NCBI RefSeq assembly: GCF_041146395.1
Contig: NC_091001.1
Span: forward strand, 105,918,965 to 105,982,964
Length of the DNA: 64,000 nucleotides
Direction: 5' to 3'
Source: Eulemur rufifrons
Taxonomy: Eukaryota > Chordata > Mammalia > Primates > Lemuridae
The translations under genes were made by a program, and so were the position numbers. Shown here in pieces: positions 37,645-50,289 of the stretch. The notes under the pieces were generated by a model, which worked only from the letters and a program-made list of their open reading frames with translations, had not been told where the DNA came from and did no database searches. The first letter of the stretch is position 1; every line of letters begins with the position of its first letter.

Positions 37645-37815
37645 TGTGGCACTGATGCTTTATACCAATCATCATGTTTAATCTTTTTGCAACCCTGCAG
37701 ACTGTTATCCTCATTTTACAGACATCAAAACAGGAGTTTAAGATATTGAGCCCGAGGTAAGCAAAGCTAAAAAGTAGTAAGCTGTTTTCCCTGTTTGCAT
37801 CATTTTCCTTCAAAT
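37645..37815 (-). mobile_element. MIR SINE
   Basis: A second antisense MIR right after the first: 'catgtttaatctttttgcaa', 'tcctcattttacagacatca', ending near 'aatccatgctgctcc'. Confidence 0.7.
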
Positions 37816-39084
37816 CCATGCTGCTCCATGTAGTGTGGATAATAGTCACAGATAAAGGTGGATTTGCATATATAATTTATTATGTTTATATTTGGCTGCT
37901 ACACTGTGCAATCCCTTTTGCAGAAAAAGATATAGTGAGAAACAGAGAATATCATAAAATAAATAAGCGGGTAAACTAGAGTTAGAAATAAAGAGAAATT
38001 CTAAATTCTTTGTCACCGTGTAACTAGTATTACTTTAATTCTTAATCCTATTAAGCATGGAATTTAAGTCACACATGAATGTAAGTCTAGAGATGCTTGA
38101 CTGAACTGCATTATCAGGAAGGATATTAATAGAACCTTTCCAACTGCCCCTGGTCATGCCAAACAGTTTAGTAAGGTCTATAGTCTTGTCACATTGTCAC
38201 ATACTGGTAGTAATATGTAACCCTTTTTCCCGTGGCTAAAGACAGGGTTATTTTTCAATTAAAAAACTATAAATTCAGACGGATAACTTTTTAATTCTCA
38301 TTTGTGTTGTGCATTTGGTCAAAATATTTAATCTCACTGAGCCTTTTTTTTATTTAAAATTTCATGAAGTAACAATAGCAGCATAAATCCATTGTTACTC
38401 TATTCAGTATGGTTAAAACACACAGAAAACAAAAATAGAGAAAAATAGAATAATTTAAAAGAAAATTTCCTAAACGCATACCAAAAATTATGAGTAATGC
38501 CTGAACATTCTTCTAATGATTTCCTCAACATGAGAAAACTTGCTGAAAAACAACAAACACTTCTCAGACCTCCAGTAGAATATGGCCGTAGTCAAAAGTA
38601 TCTTCATCAGGAAATGTTGGCTCAGTAATTCTGTGACTAGAGCTAAGATCTCTGAGACTCACACATACATGTGAAAAAGAACAGAATATGACTTAAGCGA
38701 TCCAGGGGAGGGGGAGGAGAATGTGATGGAAACAATGGCACTCACATTTCCCATGAACTTCCCCTGGCTGTGTCAGGCCACCCTAGATGAAGTGGTGTTG
38801 AAGACAGTGTATCAGTCAAGGTCACTCAGGAAAAGAGAAACTACTCTTTTTATTCTAGGGTTTATATTAACATGGAAAAAGCAATGTTGCTATTGAATCT
38901 AGATTTTATTCAAGCTGCTTCCACTATCTTTGAAGTCAAAAACTCTGATCAGTGTAGCCACATTATTAATAATAACTCGATACAGATCCAACTTGGTTTT
39001 CCTCCCTCCCTCATCAAATGCCTTTGGAATTCATTCCAATACGTATTTCCCAGTTTTCTACATATGTGAGTTGGAAAAATTTTG
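37816..39084. other. Unrecognised DNA
   Basis: No repeat named. Frames at 38872-39235 overlap in two phases and run into an L1 tail, so they are not a gene. Confidence 0.4.
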
Positions 39085-39235
39085 CAATATTTTTTTAATT
39101 TTTTTAAATTTCAGAGTATTACAGGGGTACAAACATTTTTGTTACATAAATTGCTTCTGTACCATGTTCATCCCCCAGATAGTGTGCATTGTACCTGTGA
39201 GGTGTGAATTTATCCTGCATGACAACTTTCCTTAG
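39085..39235 (-). mobile_element. L1 3' end, lemur/galago type, antisense
   Basis: T-rich start, then 'caggggtacaaacattttt', 'gttacataaattgcttctgt', 'catcccccagatagtgtgca', the antisense form of the strepsirrhine L1 tail. About 150 bp survives. Confidence 0.75.
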
Positions 39236-40224
39236 ACTTCGTATTTCTGCTTCTTGGAATCTACTAGGATTAGAGCTTAACTATGTGTTTTGAAAAATGA
39301 GAGGTATAAATCTGGGTCTTAAGGATATTTACCTGCCCGTGCAAAGAAACTGCCTCTGGCAAAACTATTAATAAGATCTTTGGTCTAGGGGAACCAAATC
39401 TCCTCAGACAGAGGAAGGGTTTCTACCCCTGCAACCACCCAGGATTTGGGGATTTAAGATCTCAATACCAATTCTTACAGTTCCATTCATTTCTGATCTT
39501 AACATAAGAGATCTGGGGAAGCCAGGAATTCAATTTACTTTATAATTCAGACACTTGTTGGGTGAAACTTTGGATTTGATTTCCTAAAATATTTGCCCCA
39601 TAGCAATACAGCTGGACTGTCATAGAAAATGTCTATTTTCTATACATGCCTAGAGCTGAGATGTTAAAGACCCAAGCTTGTCATTTTTGTTCTCCAAGAT
39701 CTTCAGCACATTCACAAGCAGCCTGTCTCAGAAAACTTGTACACTTTATTTCCACCATAATTTCCTACTGCCAAAACTACATGGTATCCACATACCACAT
39801 GTCCAGTTTTATAGGTATTCAACTCTAGGCAACTTCAAACATCATGCTAAGGGATATCTACCGATGATTACCTCTGAATGGAAGGCCCTTGAATGGTTGT
39901 TAGTCTTTTTGTTTGTAGTTATATAATAGAAAAAAAAAGTTCTTTCCCTTACAAAAGAATTTTCAAATAAAGTATGAATTTAAACTTATGCCTAACTAGC
40001 AGGAATAATCAGGGCTATTTTCTGTCTCAACCACACACTACCCAATACACGACATCTGCATTTTATTGCAAGTAAATGGGACCAACGGTGTGTTTATTTT
40101 CTATGCCATCAAAATGAAAACAATATTCTCTGTAAGGGAAGAGACTTAGTAAACCATTTTTTTAATATATATTTTAGAATGAAAGGATAGTACTATATTA
40201 TTTCTCTAACACAACAGAGCAAAA
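39236..40224. other. Unrecognised DNA
   Basis: No repeat named. Overlapping 60- and 82-codon frames at 39646-39926 have no domain. Confidence 0.4.
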
Positions 40225-40375
40225 TTTTTGATGTTTCTCAAGCTATTGCCTTGACATGAGGCAAGTTATTTCATTTTTCTTGGTTGGACCCCTTGTCTGT
40301 GAAATGGGAATTTTAGTAGACATAATTGATAAAGATGCACTGTGTAAACATAAAGAAATATGCATATTCATTTCA
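40225..40375 (+). mobile_element. MIR SINE
   Basis: MIR core in order: 'gccttgacatgaggcaagtt', 'atttcatttttcttgg', 'ttgtctgtgaaatgggaatt'. Confidence 0.6.
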
Positions 40376-41799
40376 TCTTCACAAAAAAACTGGTTTGTTT
40401 AGTCTAAGCCTTGAGGCTTAAAGCTGGCTTCTTGGGTCACATTATAATCATTTCAATCTGGTCCAATTATGTACTGGCCCAGATCTATGCCTTCATTTGT
40501 TTGTTGCCTGTTAGTTCCAGGCTACCATCTGCTCTACTTTGACCTCTTTGAAAGTTCCAGGCATGTATAACTCAGCAGCTGAGAGAACCATGGACACATC
40601 TCTCTGCATTTTACATTTGTTAAGTATTTATTATGATTCTGAACTACTTAAGATGGTCATATAGGTATGTGTGTATATACATATATATATTCCTATGAAA
40701 ATAGGGTTCCATGGGTAGGTGGTTAGTTGGTGGAAGAGTGGAAAACCTTAAATTTGAACTCACTCAGTTTTGCAAAGTCTGTTAACTCCTATTTATACTG
40801 TTCTTTTTTATATATTAAACTTGAATTTCCTCTGTCCAATTTGGACTAAATACATTTTGTATCATTTATCTTTAGACAGAGGCTACTTTTCTTCTCCCAG
40901 TCTTATTTTTAATAAAATTTTTTTTTTACTCTTTTTCCTGAATCTGACCTTGTTTTTTTTTTTCTTTTCCCTAGAATGTTGTTCCCTAAATCCCCATCTG
41001 TTCCACAAATTTAAATCATAGGCAAGAGGCACATTTTTCGGTGAGTACAAAGCCCAGACGGCCTCTTATCCTTGCATGCCAGGAAATTAGTCTCAGACTT
41101 TATTCTCGGGTCATCCCAGGACATCTTAGAATACTCCTAGGAAGGTCTTTGGTTTTCCCTGACCTTGTCTGTCTTTGTTCTCAGAAATACTCAGCTATTA
41201 CAATATCTCTAGTAGACCTACTTTTCTCAGTGATTGGATTCAAGAAGACAGATTCCTACTAAACCAGATTCATAATTTATTTAACCAGGTGATAATTCTT
41301 ACTTCCCAATGAGAAAATAATTGCCATTCTCAGAAGAGCCTCACAATGTAGAAAAGCTATATTAGGATGCCAAACCAAGATCACATGATTATTTGATGAC
41401 TGGTAGATCAAGAGGAAACAAATAGATGAGATTAATGGCTGGTGACATTTCAGAAAAATAACCTGACACCTCTATGTCTGCAACCCAAACCAACTACCAC
41501 AGAAAACAAACAGCAAAGCTAAGAGCTATTTCATTAGGACAGTGCTAGAATCCTAGCTCTCCCTTTTATAGAGCTATTATTAAACCTAAGGTCCTTGTTC
41601 AGGCTCTCATGTTCTAAATAGTTTCTCCTTCTAGCCACCAAATGTGCTTTAGATATACAGATGACTACAGCATTGGCCTTAACCTGCTCAAATCAATACT
41701 CTGATATTTAACTGGGGCAATTCCTCAAGAGAACAAAATTCAAATTCTACAAAAATAAAACAAAGAAACAAACTTTAAGAAAAACTAGAAGTCCAATGC
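40376..41799. other. Unrecognised DNA
   Basis: T-rich stretch at 40914-40975; two short plus-strand frames (40770-41021 and 41041-41262) without recognisable content. Nothing else seen. Confidence 0.4.
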
Positions 41800-41935
41800 G
41801 CAGAGGCATGGGCAATATATATAACCTGAACTTTTGTACCCCCATAATAAGCTAAAATAAAAAAATATATAAAAAATAAATTTAAAAAAAATACAAAAAA
41901 AAAGAAAAGAAAAACTAAATAAAAAATTTTTACCA
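41800..41935 (+). mobile_element. L1 extreme 3' end with A-rich tail, lemur/galago type
   Basis: 'ggcatgggcaatatatataa' then 'cctgaacttttgtaccccca' and 'taataagctaaaataaa', followed by a degraded A-rich tail to about 41930. Only about 60 bp of L1 plus tail, an extreme 5' truncation. Confidence 0.8.
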
Positions 41936-43889
41936 CCTCCCCACAAAGGTTTGAGAGAAAACATGTTCCTGTGGAAAAGAAACTCAATACACTTTAGATT
42001 AAGTCTGTTCTTAGAGAAAGAGGTTATACATCAATAAGATGAGCCCAGTACTAGCCAAAACAGGGTCAGAGGACAAATTGACTTCACTGTGTTAAGAGCA
42101 TATAATTAAGTAATCCATAGAAAATTAGAGAAATCACCAATTGTCGAATTATTCAATTATTTTGAATGTTAAAAATTTGGAGATAATAGAAATTATACAT
42201 ATTCCACATCTTAGAGACTGACAAATCTTTTTTTATTTGAATATTAACATTTGAAAAATTAATGTCAAAGCAAATTAGATATGGACTGTAGTCATTTATT
42301 TTCTATGAAAAAGCAACCCACAATATTTATGGTTATATTTTACAGAAAATAAAAGATCGTATTTTGTATTTGTAACTATAAACGACTTGCCTGTAAACAA
42401 TCAACTTTTTGAAAAAAAAGATACGAAAATAATGCTACATACAGTTTGTAAAAATTTTCATCGTACTTCACTTACATTTCAATATTTGGTCCTCAGAGAA
42501 AACAGTCTAGGTAGGTAAGGAAAAGAAAGATATTTTCATTACACAGAAAGGGAAGATTTCAGTGTCATTACCATGAATTTGCCCTTAGTCATGGACATAA
42601 TCAGCCCTCTGGTCAGCCCACTTAATTTCTAATTGTAATTCCAGATACAAATTACAGATCGTCCTCTGTCAAGTCTTCTTTGGAGTTCCCAGAAAACTTA
42701 TTTTATCTGTATGTATCATCTATTTATCATCCATGATCATTTATGCACATTCAATTTACTACAAATATATTCGTGCCACAATTATTAATATCTGTATCTA
42801 TTCATTGGTCCCACTCCTGTTCCAGAAAATAATTAGGATAGCTTATGAAACACATTAAGTATAAAAATTTTGAACCCTTCAAAGTCAAACTGGCAAATAA
42901 AAAAGGGGGAGAGAAGCCACAAAAATCCAAAAAAATGTTCTTACTATAGTGACCTAAGAAATTGCTGAAATTGGGTCACAAACCATGTTCAAACAGTCAA
43001 TGAAAGGAAATTAGAAAATTTCAATTCTCTAGTGCACATAAGTTCAAAATACAGGGGGGAAAAAGTGTTCAGAAAAAATAATGAAGTTCTTTGTAGTAAG
43101 TTGACACAGAAACTTTGCCTGGCTCTCTGGTAACTTCTTTGGTTTTGTGTTTCTCTCACACTGGACTAGACCATGAGTTCCTGGAGGGCTGTGGTAACTC
43201 CCGTTTACTCGGTAGAGGAAGATCAGTTCCTCCTCCATACAGCTGAGGTAACAGACATTCTACAAAAAGCCCACAGCTAAGCCTTAGCAAGAGTGGAGAT
43301 CACCTCAGGCTCTCCCTCTCTTCCTCTCTAGTCCTAAGTCCTCTTGATCTACAGGAGTGATAATGAACTGTCACCTTTACATGATATTTTTAAAATCTGT
43401 GCTTATAACTGAACTGAACTGATTTTTCTGTTCTATAATTCTTCTTATACTCTCATATCTCTATTTTTGTTTCAAAGTTAGGCCCAGCTCATAAAATCAG
43501 TTGAATAAATTGCCCTCTATTTCTATTTTCTAAAACACGTTGCATAAATGAAGGAACATTGTTCTTTGAATAATTATTTAAACTCACCTATAAAAGAGCA
43601 TTTAAAAATATTAAAATAAATGTTCAAGAATTTGTATTGATATAAATAAATAATTGAGTACATAAATAAATGGGTAGGAAAAAGAAGTTCTTCCTTAAAA
43701 AAGGAAAGAAGAGGATAGAAAATCACCATTAGAACACTACTGTTATAATTGTTTCAAGCCAGATACCCTGAGGGATTCTATAATTAGTGGGTGTAATTTT
43801 GAGGAATAACAGGATATTTGCATAGTTTAAAATTATTCAAAATGTTTATTAATTACAAAGGGAAAATAATAATGCTACACCAGAGAAAC
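41936..43889. other. Unrecognised AT-rich DNA
   Basis: About 2 kb with no named repeat and no supported exon. Confidence 0.4.
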
Positions 43890-44700
43890 CAACATTTCAA
43901 TTTTTTTCCAAAATAGATATACAAATGGCCATTAAGAAAATGATCATATGCTCAACATTATCATCCATCAATGCAAAGAAAAATCACATGAGATACCACC
44001 CACACTTGGATTGCTACAATAAAAAGGAGAGAGAATGTCAAGTGTTAGTGAGGATGGAGAGAAATTGAAACCCACATAAATTTTTGGCTGGAATGTAAAA
44101 TGGCGAAGTTGCTTTGGAAAACATGATGGCAGTTCCTTAAATATTATACATAGATTTACCATATGACAGCAATTCAACTCCTAGATATATATCCAAGAAA
44201 AATGAAAAACTATCTACACAAAAATTTGAACACAAATGACTATAACAACATTATTTATAACAGTAAAAAAGTGAAAACTACTCAAATGTCTATTGGCAGA
44301 TAACATTTGGTACATTCATAAAATGGAATATTATTCTGCAACAACAAATAAAGTACTGATTCGTGCTACAGCATGAATGAAACTTGAAAACATTATGCTA
44401 AGTAAAAGAAGCCATTCACAAAAGAAAACATACTATATAAATTCTTTTATTTGAAATACCCTAAATAGGCAAATTTGTAGAGAAGGAAAGAGATTAGTGC
44501 TTACCTAGGGCTGCATAGGTAGTAGGGTAATGGTGAGTGACAATGGAGTATAGAGTGTTTTGAGGGTGACAAAATTATTCTAAAATTGATTGTTCTTGTG
44601 GTTGTACAACTCTGTGAATATACTAGAAACATAAAAATGTACACTTAGAATAGATGTATTTTATGATATGTGAGTTATATCTCAATAAATTTGTTGTATA
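43890..44700 (+). mobile_element. L1M ORF2 C-terminus and 3' UTR
   Basis: Good collinearity with L1M: 'gatatacaaatggccattaa', 'cacatgagataccacccaca', 'agttgctttggaaaacatga', 'attcaactcctagatatata', 'aaatggaatattattctgca', 'cattatgctaagtaaaagaa', and the end 'tgagttatatctcaataaat'. Coding frames are broken. Confidence 0.85.
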
Positions 44701-45769
44701 TAGATCTAGATAAATAGATCAATACCTGTCTATGAAACTATGTATCTATATAACATGAGTGTATATTAGTGAAAATAAAATATGATTGGCCAGTAATGGA
44801 TTGCTTCATGAGAAGTGGCATTAATCACATCACAGACATTCTCTTGGCATCATCTCGTTATTTTTTTTTCAACTCTTTCTTGACCTCATAACTCGGTTAT
44901 TCTTATTCTCCTGCAAACATCACAAAATCATGGAGCATATCTAATTCTCTTTTATGGGAGAAGAAGAGACCAGATAAGCAGCTTGTCCTGTAAGAACATA
45001 CATCTTCAGGTGTCTAAGTATGGGTTTAAGGATCAGAATCTGAACATGAAAACTTTACTAAAAGCCCAGAAAAACATAAAATAATCTGATAAGCTAAGGT
45101 GAAAGATGAAAAAAAAAGTACATTAAACTGGAGAGGCTTATCTAAATTTATATTTGTAGGATAGGTCAAGAGAGATCAATATCTATATATTATATATTGT
45201 GTATGCCTTATTACATAACAGGAATCCTACAGAGCAAATCATGGAGCTAGATGTGGAACATATAATGTCTAAAATTCAGTATTGAATTGCCCAAAAAATG
45301 GCTATTTAAAAGAATATTTTAAGATGTAAAAGCTTCACTTGAGATGAAGCTTAAAGTTTGAGGGTAGTAGCAGACTCCAGCATGGTCTTTATTTTAAGTT
45401 GATAGAATTGGGTTCAGCTGCCTGATCTTTTGCTAGCTGGTTCTTTAAAAGCTGTCAATATATTTTCTTAAATGAGTCAATCTCTGTTCTATAAAGTCAG
45501 TAAAAATCAATTATCTCTATCATTCCAGTATTTTGCTGATGGAAGTAGAGTGTTCAGATATGTCTGGGGAAAGAATCCAACTTGTTAGTATGTATTTAAT
45601 TGTAAATTTCCACTTCTCCATCACTGGAGATACATTATAGGTCTCATGCATGGATATAATGCTCCTTGGAGATTAGGACAACACAACAATCCCACCTGGT
45701 GCCACTGCTTCTCACTTAAATGCAATTTGATATATTGCGATGCAATTTAGCAAGTGGTAGTTGAGAACA
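44701..45769. other. Unrecognised DNA
   Basis: No named repeat or exon. Confidence 0.4.
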
Positions 45770-46130
45770 TCCATCACCACTCTACTAGATCACTGGGATA
45801 AAACAACCCAGCCCCAAGGAATCTCACATTCTACAATTTATAAAATGGCCTACATACAAATAACTCACAATACAAATTAATAAATTCAAGTTAGAGGCAT
45901 GCCCCCCACTCAGGGCACACAGTGGAGAAAGTGATGCACTACATTTAAGGAGATTAGAGATGAATTGCAAGAATAGTTTGCTCGTGAGCTCATGCAAAGG
46001 TAGATGGGAGTTTGTCAGATAAAAGCTGAAGAGGTAGGAGGACTATTGGCCATTCTGGTTAGAGGAGAGGCAGGTACTGAGGTCCAAAGGCATGTATCAT
46101 CATGGAATACCAAAGGGATTCCTAGCAAAG
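45770..46130 (-). mobile_element. L2 fragment
   Basis: Antisense L2 pattern: 'ggaatctcacattctacaat', 'acatacaaataactcacaat', a 'gagaggcaggtactgaggtc' block and 'caaaggcatgtatcatcatg'. Probably continues at 46655. Confidence 0.55.
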
Positions 46131-46399
46131 AGTTTCATATTAAATGATTTTATATGAAATTGGTTTGGGTTGGTTTGGTTTTATTTATCCCTTCCCCCCA
46201 TGTACACATAACCATCCATGTATCATAGGTAGGAGCCTAAAAGGAGTGGAGAGAAAGGCAGATATTTTGTGCTTCTGTCTTATTTTTTTTGTTATGTGCA
46301 ACAAATAGGTCTATTATCTTGCCCAAAGCTTGGTAATTAAATGAGTGTTCGGTATTGAGCACTCTATTCAATAGAATGATATGGCTATGACTTTCCTTT

Positions 46400-46640
46400 T
46401 CATAGCTCTCATTATGTGCCAGGCTTTGTTTTAAGTCCATTTACGTGTATTGATTTATTTAAAGTTCACAAAATTCATATAAGCTAGCTTACCAGTGCTA
46501 TTCACATTTGCTACCCCAAGAGCCTGAGACATTGCGGTAACGGATCCAGAGTTGCACATCTAAACTGCAGCAGATCTTGGGCTTCCAGCCTGAGCACTCT
46601 GTCTGGCTCTGGAGCCCGAGCTCTGACCCATCACATGATA
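46400..46640 (-). mobile_element. MIR SINE between L2 pieces
   Basis: Antisense MIR: 'ctcattatgtgccaggcttt', 'gtgtattgatttatttaaag', 'agttgcacatctaaac', 'tctggctctggagcccgagc'. Confidence 0.65.
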
Positions 46641-46654
46641 CTGCATCAGAAAGT

Positions 46655-47045
46655 CAGAGTGTGGAGGGATTGGCCAGGATATCAGGCAAAGGGTAGATAG
46701 GAGCCAGACTGTAATGAGATGTTATATTCCACCAAGCTTCTTTCTCATTTTGTTGGGACGGAGAAACACCGAAGGGTTTATACAGGCCAATTTGATGAAA
46801 TATTGTGTGTTAGTGAAGAATCACAATTCTAGTGATAACTACATGGATGCGGACACATTAAACTTTACATTTCATAATATTTTAATTTTCATTTTCAAAC
46901 AAAAGCAAAACAGAAAAATAATGGTTTTGGCAAAAGTGTTGAGAGTGGACTAAACAGAGGAAGACTAGACTCAGTGTTGTATCAACAGTCCGGGCAAGAA
47001 GGCAATGAAGAAAGATTTCCTAGTCAAGTGGAAAAGAGATTAAGG
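46655..47045 (-). mobile_element. L2 ORF-region fragment
   Basis: Antisense L2: 'ggattggccaggatatcagg', 'agactgtaatgagatgttat', 'gagagtggactaaacagagg', 'tgttgtatcaacagtccggg'. Likely the same L2 as 45770-46130. Confidence 0.5.
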
Positions 47046-47384
47046 AGTATAAACAACAAGAGTAAATCAGGAATTGTTGGCAAACTGAAAGGCTGAGTAA
47101 TGTTTACGTAACTGGCTCAAGGTCATATACAACGTATGCTGGTTAACCAAATTTCTGAATGGGGTTGGGGGACCACGATTTATAGTCTTCGTTGATTGCT
47201 GCAGTGTAAATGTGCTCACCCCACGGCTAATTTCAAGATATCGGCCTGATATAGGAGATACACATAAGGGGCTCTCAGGAGGGAGCTGGGGCTGTTGAAT
47301 GCCACATGCTTGTGAGCCAGCTCCAGCGACAGTCAGTGCCGACTCCACACTCTTCAGCAGGCAGGTACATCACGGCACTTCATG

Positions 47385-47508
47385 CAGACCTGGATTTGAA
47401 ATAAATTGCTGCTGTATTTAGTAGCCTTATGAAGGAGCTCGAGTTCTCATCCTCTCTAAGCTTCAATTTCCTCATCTTTAAACTGAAACTAATACCTAGT
47501 TCAGAGAG
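47385..47508 (+). mobile_element. MIR SINE, first part
   Basis: MIR pattern: 'agacctggatttgaa', 'ctctaagcttcaatttcctc', 'atctttaaactgaaactaat', 'acctagttcagagag', where it is interrupted by the solo LTR. It resumes at 48061. Confidence 0.7.
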
Positions 47509-47897
47509 TGTAGCAGTCAAAAGGAGGCTTAGCCTGACTGGCTCCACTTTGCTTCTGGCCCCCTGCGGTAATATCCTTTAGGTTAAAAGCTGCTGCTTAG
47601 CTCTGCACGTAGGCCGGCTAATTATAGGAAGAATTTAGTTTGTAGTTCAGCTCTGGAAGAAAGATGATAACTGTCCCTTTCCCAAAACTAACTCCTGGGG
47701 AGAGAAGGAAAGTATGCACACAAGTAATAGTGCTATGTTGAAGATTTATAGGAACATGGCGACCTGACCTACGTCATCCAAAGTTAACTGACCAAGAACA
47801 AACAAGTTTCACAATGTCCTCCAACCCTCACTGACGCCCAGAGGTCTGGTGTCATCAGTCACTTCTTACAACTCTCCTCTTCTTCCCCTTCCCTTAA

Positions 47898-47903
47898 TAT
47901 AAA
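47898..47903 (+). promoter_or_regulatory. LTR TATA box
   Basis: TATAAA about 75 bp upstream of the AATAAA signal inside the solo LTR, the usual U3 promoter position. Confidence 0.65.
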
Positions 47904-47971
47904 GAGGAGCCTAACTTAAGATCGTTCTTTAGGAAACTAGTCTGCCATCTTCTCTGTTTGGTGGCTTTCCA

Positions 47972-47977
47972 AATAAA
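47972..47977 (+). promoter_or_regulatory. LTR polyadenylation signal
   Basis: AATAAA followed within 40 bp by GT/T-rich sequence, then the U5-like end of the LTR. Confidence 0.65.
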
Positions 47978-48060
47978 AGTTGTTTTTCTTGCCCCAACAC
48001 CTTGTCTCTCTACGTATTGGCTCTCCAGTGCTGAGTGGTATGAGCTTAGAGTCTGCTACA

Positions 48061-48165
48061 AGAGTTATTTTGAAATTTAACTGATCCTAATACCATAGTC
48101 CACCAGTTGCTGCATCATAGTGAGGCCTTAGTGAATAAATTAATATTATTGTTACCCTTTCATAA
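48061..48165 (+). mobile_element. MIR SINE, second part
   Basis: Continues the MIR 3' half after the LTR: 'ttattttgaaatttaactga' and 'agtgaataaattaatattat'. The order fits the MIR 3' end. Confidence 0.55.
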
Positions 48166-48539
48166 AGCAGGGAAATACAAAACCCCTCAAAGAAACCATT
48201 CCGGTGCTATAGAACAGTAGAACTTATTCTTCCTATCTTGTTATAATTTGATGGTAATTATCCTTATATGACCCTTACACATTGTATGTCTACATTGAAC
48301 TATCACTCTATTTTCCATAAATATGTGCAATTATTATCTGTCAACTAAAAATTAAGGAGAAAAAAGTTAGAATTTTAGTTCAATAGTTTTAAAGCCTTTG
48401 TAGAATAACTTAAACTATGAAAATATCAATAAATGAATTTCTGATCTCTGGGGAAAAATAAAAATAAACAAAAAATGTACAATAACAACAAAAATCAACA
48501 AACAATTCCAGTCCCTCAACTGGCAGTGTACCCAGGTGA

Positions 48540-48750
48540 ACAAGGGCACTGGAATCTGGCGCTATAGTGTTTGGGTTTGAATTCTGGTTAGACCATTTCC
48601 TAATTTTGCAAAAAAGAGTAATTTATTAACCTCTTTCTGCTTCAAAGTCCTCATCTACAGGATGAAATTAATAGTAATATTTACCTATTGAAATAATTAT
48701 AAAGATGAAGCCCAGAGTTAGGACTTCATACATGTTTATTATGTTTATTT
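48540..48750 (+). mobile_element. MIR SINE
   Basis: MIR in order: 'tttgggtttgaattctggtt', 'gaccatttcctaattttg', 'ttaacctctttctgcttcaa', 'agtcctcatctacaggatga', 'aattataaagatgaag'. Confidence 0.75.
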
Positions 48751-49188
48751 TTTAAAATCAATGACAAACATTGATTATTCTTAATATAATCTTCTCAGGA
48801 CAGAACTTCAACCTCCAGCTTACCAATGCTAATTAAAAAATATAACAACTGCCTTCCTGGATTAGGAACTGAGCTAAAAAATGAAACATGTTGAAGACAA
48901 AAAAAAATAGTACTTTCACATTTTTTAACAGAATGTAAAAATGGAAATTTGAACAAGAGATCAAATATAATTGATGTGAAGTTCCTAAACCAAAATACAT
49001 TTCAAGAATTAATTCCAAAAGTCTTGGACCTCAAAGACGAATCAAGGACAAAAAAAGAATTAGAGGGTGGAGAGAAAAATTTATTTGGAATTATGCAAAA
49101 ATGTCTTTGGAGGAGGTTGTAGGCAGACTCTATGGCTCTCTCCCTGCAGTAAAGGATGGGGTAGGTGTAGGATCACATACATAATTTT
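48751..49188. other. Unrecognised DNA
   Basis: No named repeat, only short frames. Confidence 0.4.
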
Positions 49189-49577
49189 CAGGGCCTGGCA
49201 CAAAATGAAAATGCAAAGGTCTTGTTCCGAAAGAAAAAAAGCACTTTTTTGGTGGTTTTTGTTTTTGATTTTTCTTCTTTCTTCTTCAATCTTTCTTGAT
49301 GTATCATAGAGTTTTCCATTTGCCATTTAATGCTGCACTCCCTCAGACATAGGAATATTGCCATCACTGCACAAGAGGTGCATGTGTGGACCCTGACCCT
49401 CCCTGTACATGTTCAGGCCCCTGCTGGGGTTGGAGAACCCATGCCAGGAAGGGGGAAAGATGGGAGGAAATGTGGACTTTGCATGACCACAGAGCATTAA
49501 ACCCTGTATGTGGAGCGCCTTCTGAGCGGGTGCCCTGTGCAACTGTGCTGGCCATAGGTCCATGAAGCTGACCCCGG
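49189..49577. mobile_element. Possible non-autonomous DNA transposon
   Basis: Left end CAGGGCCTGGCACAAAATGA and the segment 'agagcattaaaccctgtatg', followed by 'ggtgccctgtgcaactgtgc' and 'ccatgaagctgacccc', resemble a mammalian DNA-transposon consensus I cannot name surely. No clear 8-bp duplication. The overlapping 80-90 codon frames here are on several phases and are not genes. Confidence 0.4.
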
Positions 49578-49972
49578 GTATGGCGAGGTATGGGGGTGAG
49601 ATCAAGCCTAGGATGCAAGAGTGTGCATGTTTAGTGGGGATGGGGGAGATGAGGGAGTGGTGGAATCTACCTCCTTTGTGGCATGTCTTGAGAGAAAGCT
49701 TTCTTGGGATGATTCAGAAATTAAATATCTCCCCTTCCTTTGGGAGAGACTGAGAACTAGCACTGACTCATGACTGAAAATGCTAAAACAGACTATGGGA
49801 GCAGGAGAGAGGCTACTCTGGGGTGGGCCAGAGCATGAGGGGCAAAGATGCCTGCATGTATCACAGGCAACTCAAGCAGGGCGTGTGCAAGAGGAAACTA
49901 ATGCAAGATCATCAGGTCTCAGAAAGGAAGAGATACTGGCCATACAGAAGCTGGTGGGAGGCTGCCCTAGGG

Positions 49973-50289
49973 CAGCAGTCCCCAGCTGTTTTGGCACCAG
50001 GAACTGGTTTCATGCAGGACAATTTTTCCATGAACCTGAGGGGAGGGCAAGGCGGAACTCAGTCATGTGAGTAATGGGGAGCAGCTGTAAATACAGATGA
50101 AGTTTCCTTGCTCCCTGCTCACCTCCTGCTGCTCACCACCCCTCCCCCCGCCCACTCCTTTCCTAGCTTTCATGGAAGACAATTTTTCCATGGATCTACC
50201 AGAAGGTGTGTGGGAGGAGGGGGTTTGCACAGAATCTGCCTTCGGGCAGGATCCCTAACCAGTCTGCACCTGGGAGTTGGGAACCTCAG
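49973..50289. mobile_element. hAT-Charlie element (MER1-like), 317 bp
   Basis: Begins CAGCAGTCCCCAGCTGTTTT followed by 'ggcaccaggaactggtttca', and ends with 'ctgggagttgggaacctcag'. Internal parts include 'ggggagcagctgtaaataca' and a second 'catggaagacaatttttcca' block, so the element carries a partial internal repeat of its end. The flanks CCCTAGGG (49965-49972) and CCCTAGCG (50290-50297) match at 7 of 8, fitting an 8-bp hAT duplication. Same family as 37068-37218. Confidence 0.8.

Larger units (their letters stand above)
47509..48060 (+). mobile_element. Solo endogenous-retrovirus LTR (ERV1/gamma-like)
   Basis: A 552-bp element with perfect 8-bp terminal inverted repeats TGTAGCAG and CTGCTACA. 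It is flanked by a perfect 4-bp duplication AGAG (47505-47508 and 48061-48064). Four-base duplications are typical of gammaretrovirus-like ERV1. It has a TATAAA box at 47898-47903 and an AATAAA signal at 47972-47977, so plus orientation with TSS expected near 47930 and a short R region (inference). No internal viral genes are adjacent; it is a solo LTR formed by LTR-LTR recombination. It splits a MIR. I do not recognise the LTR family by name. Confidence 0.88.
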
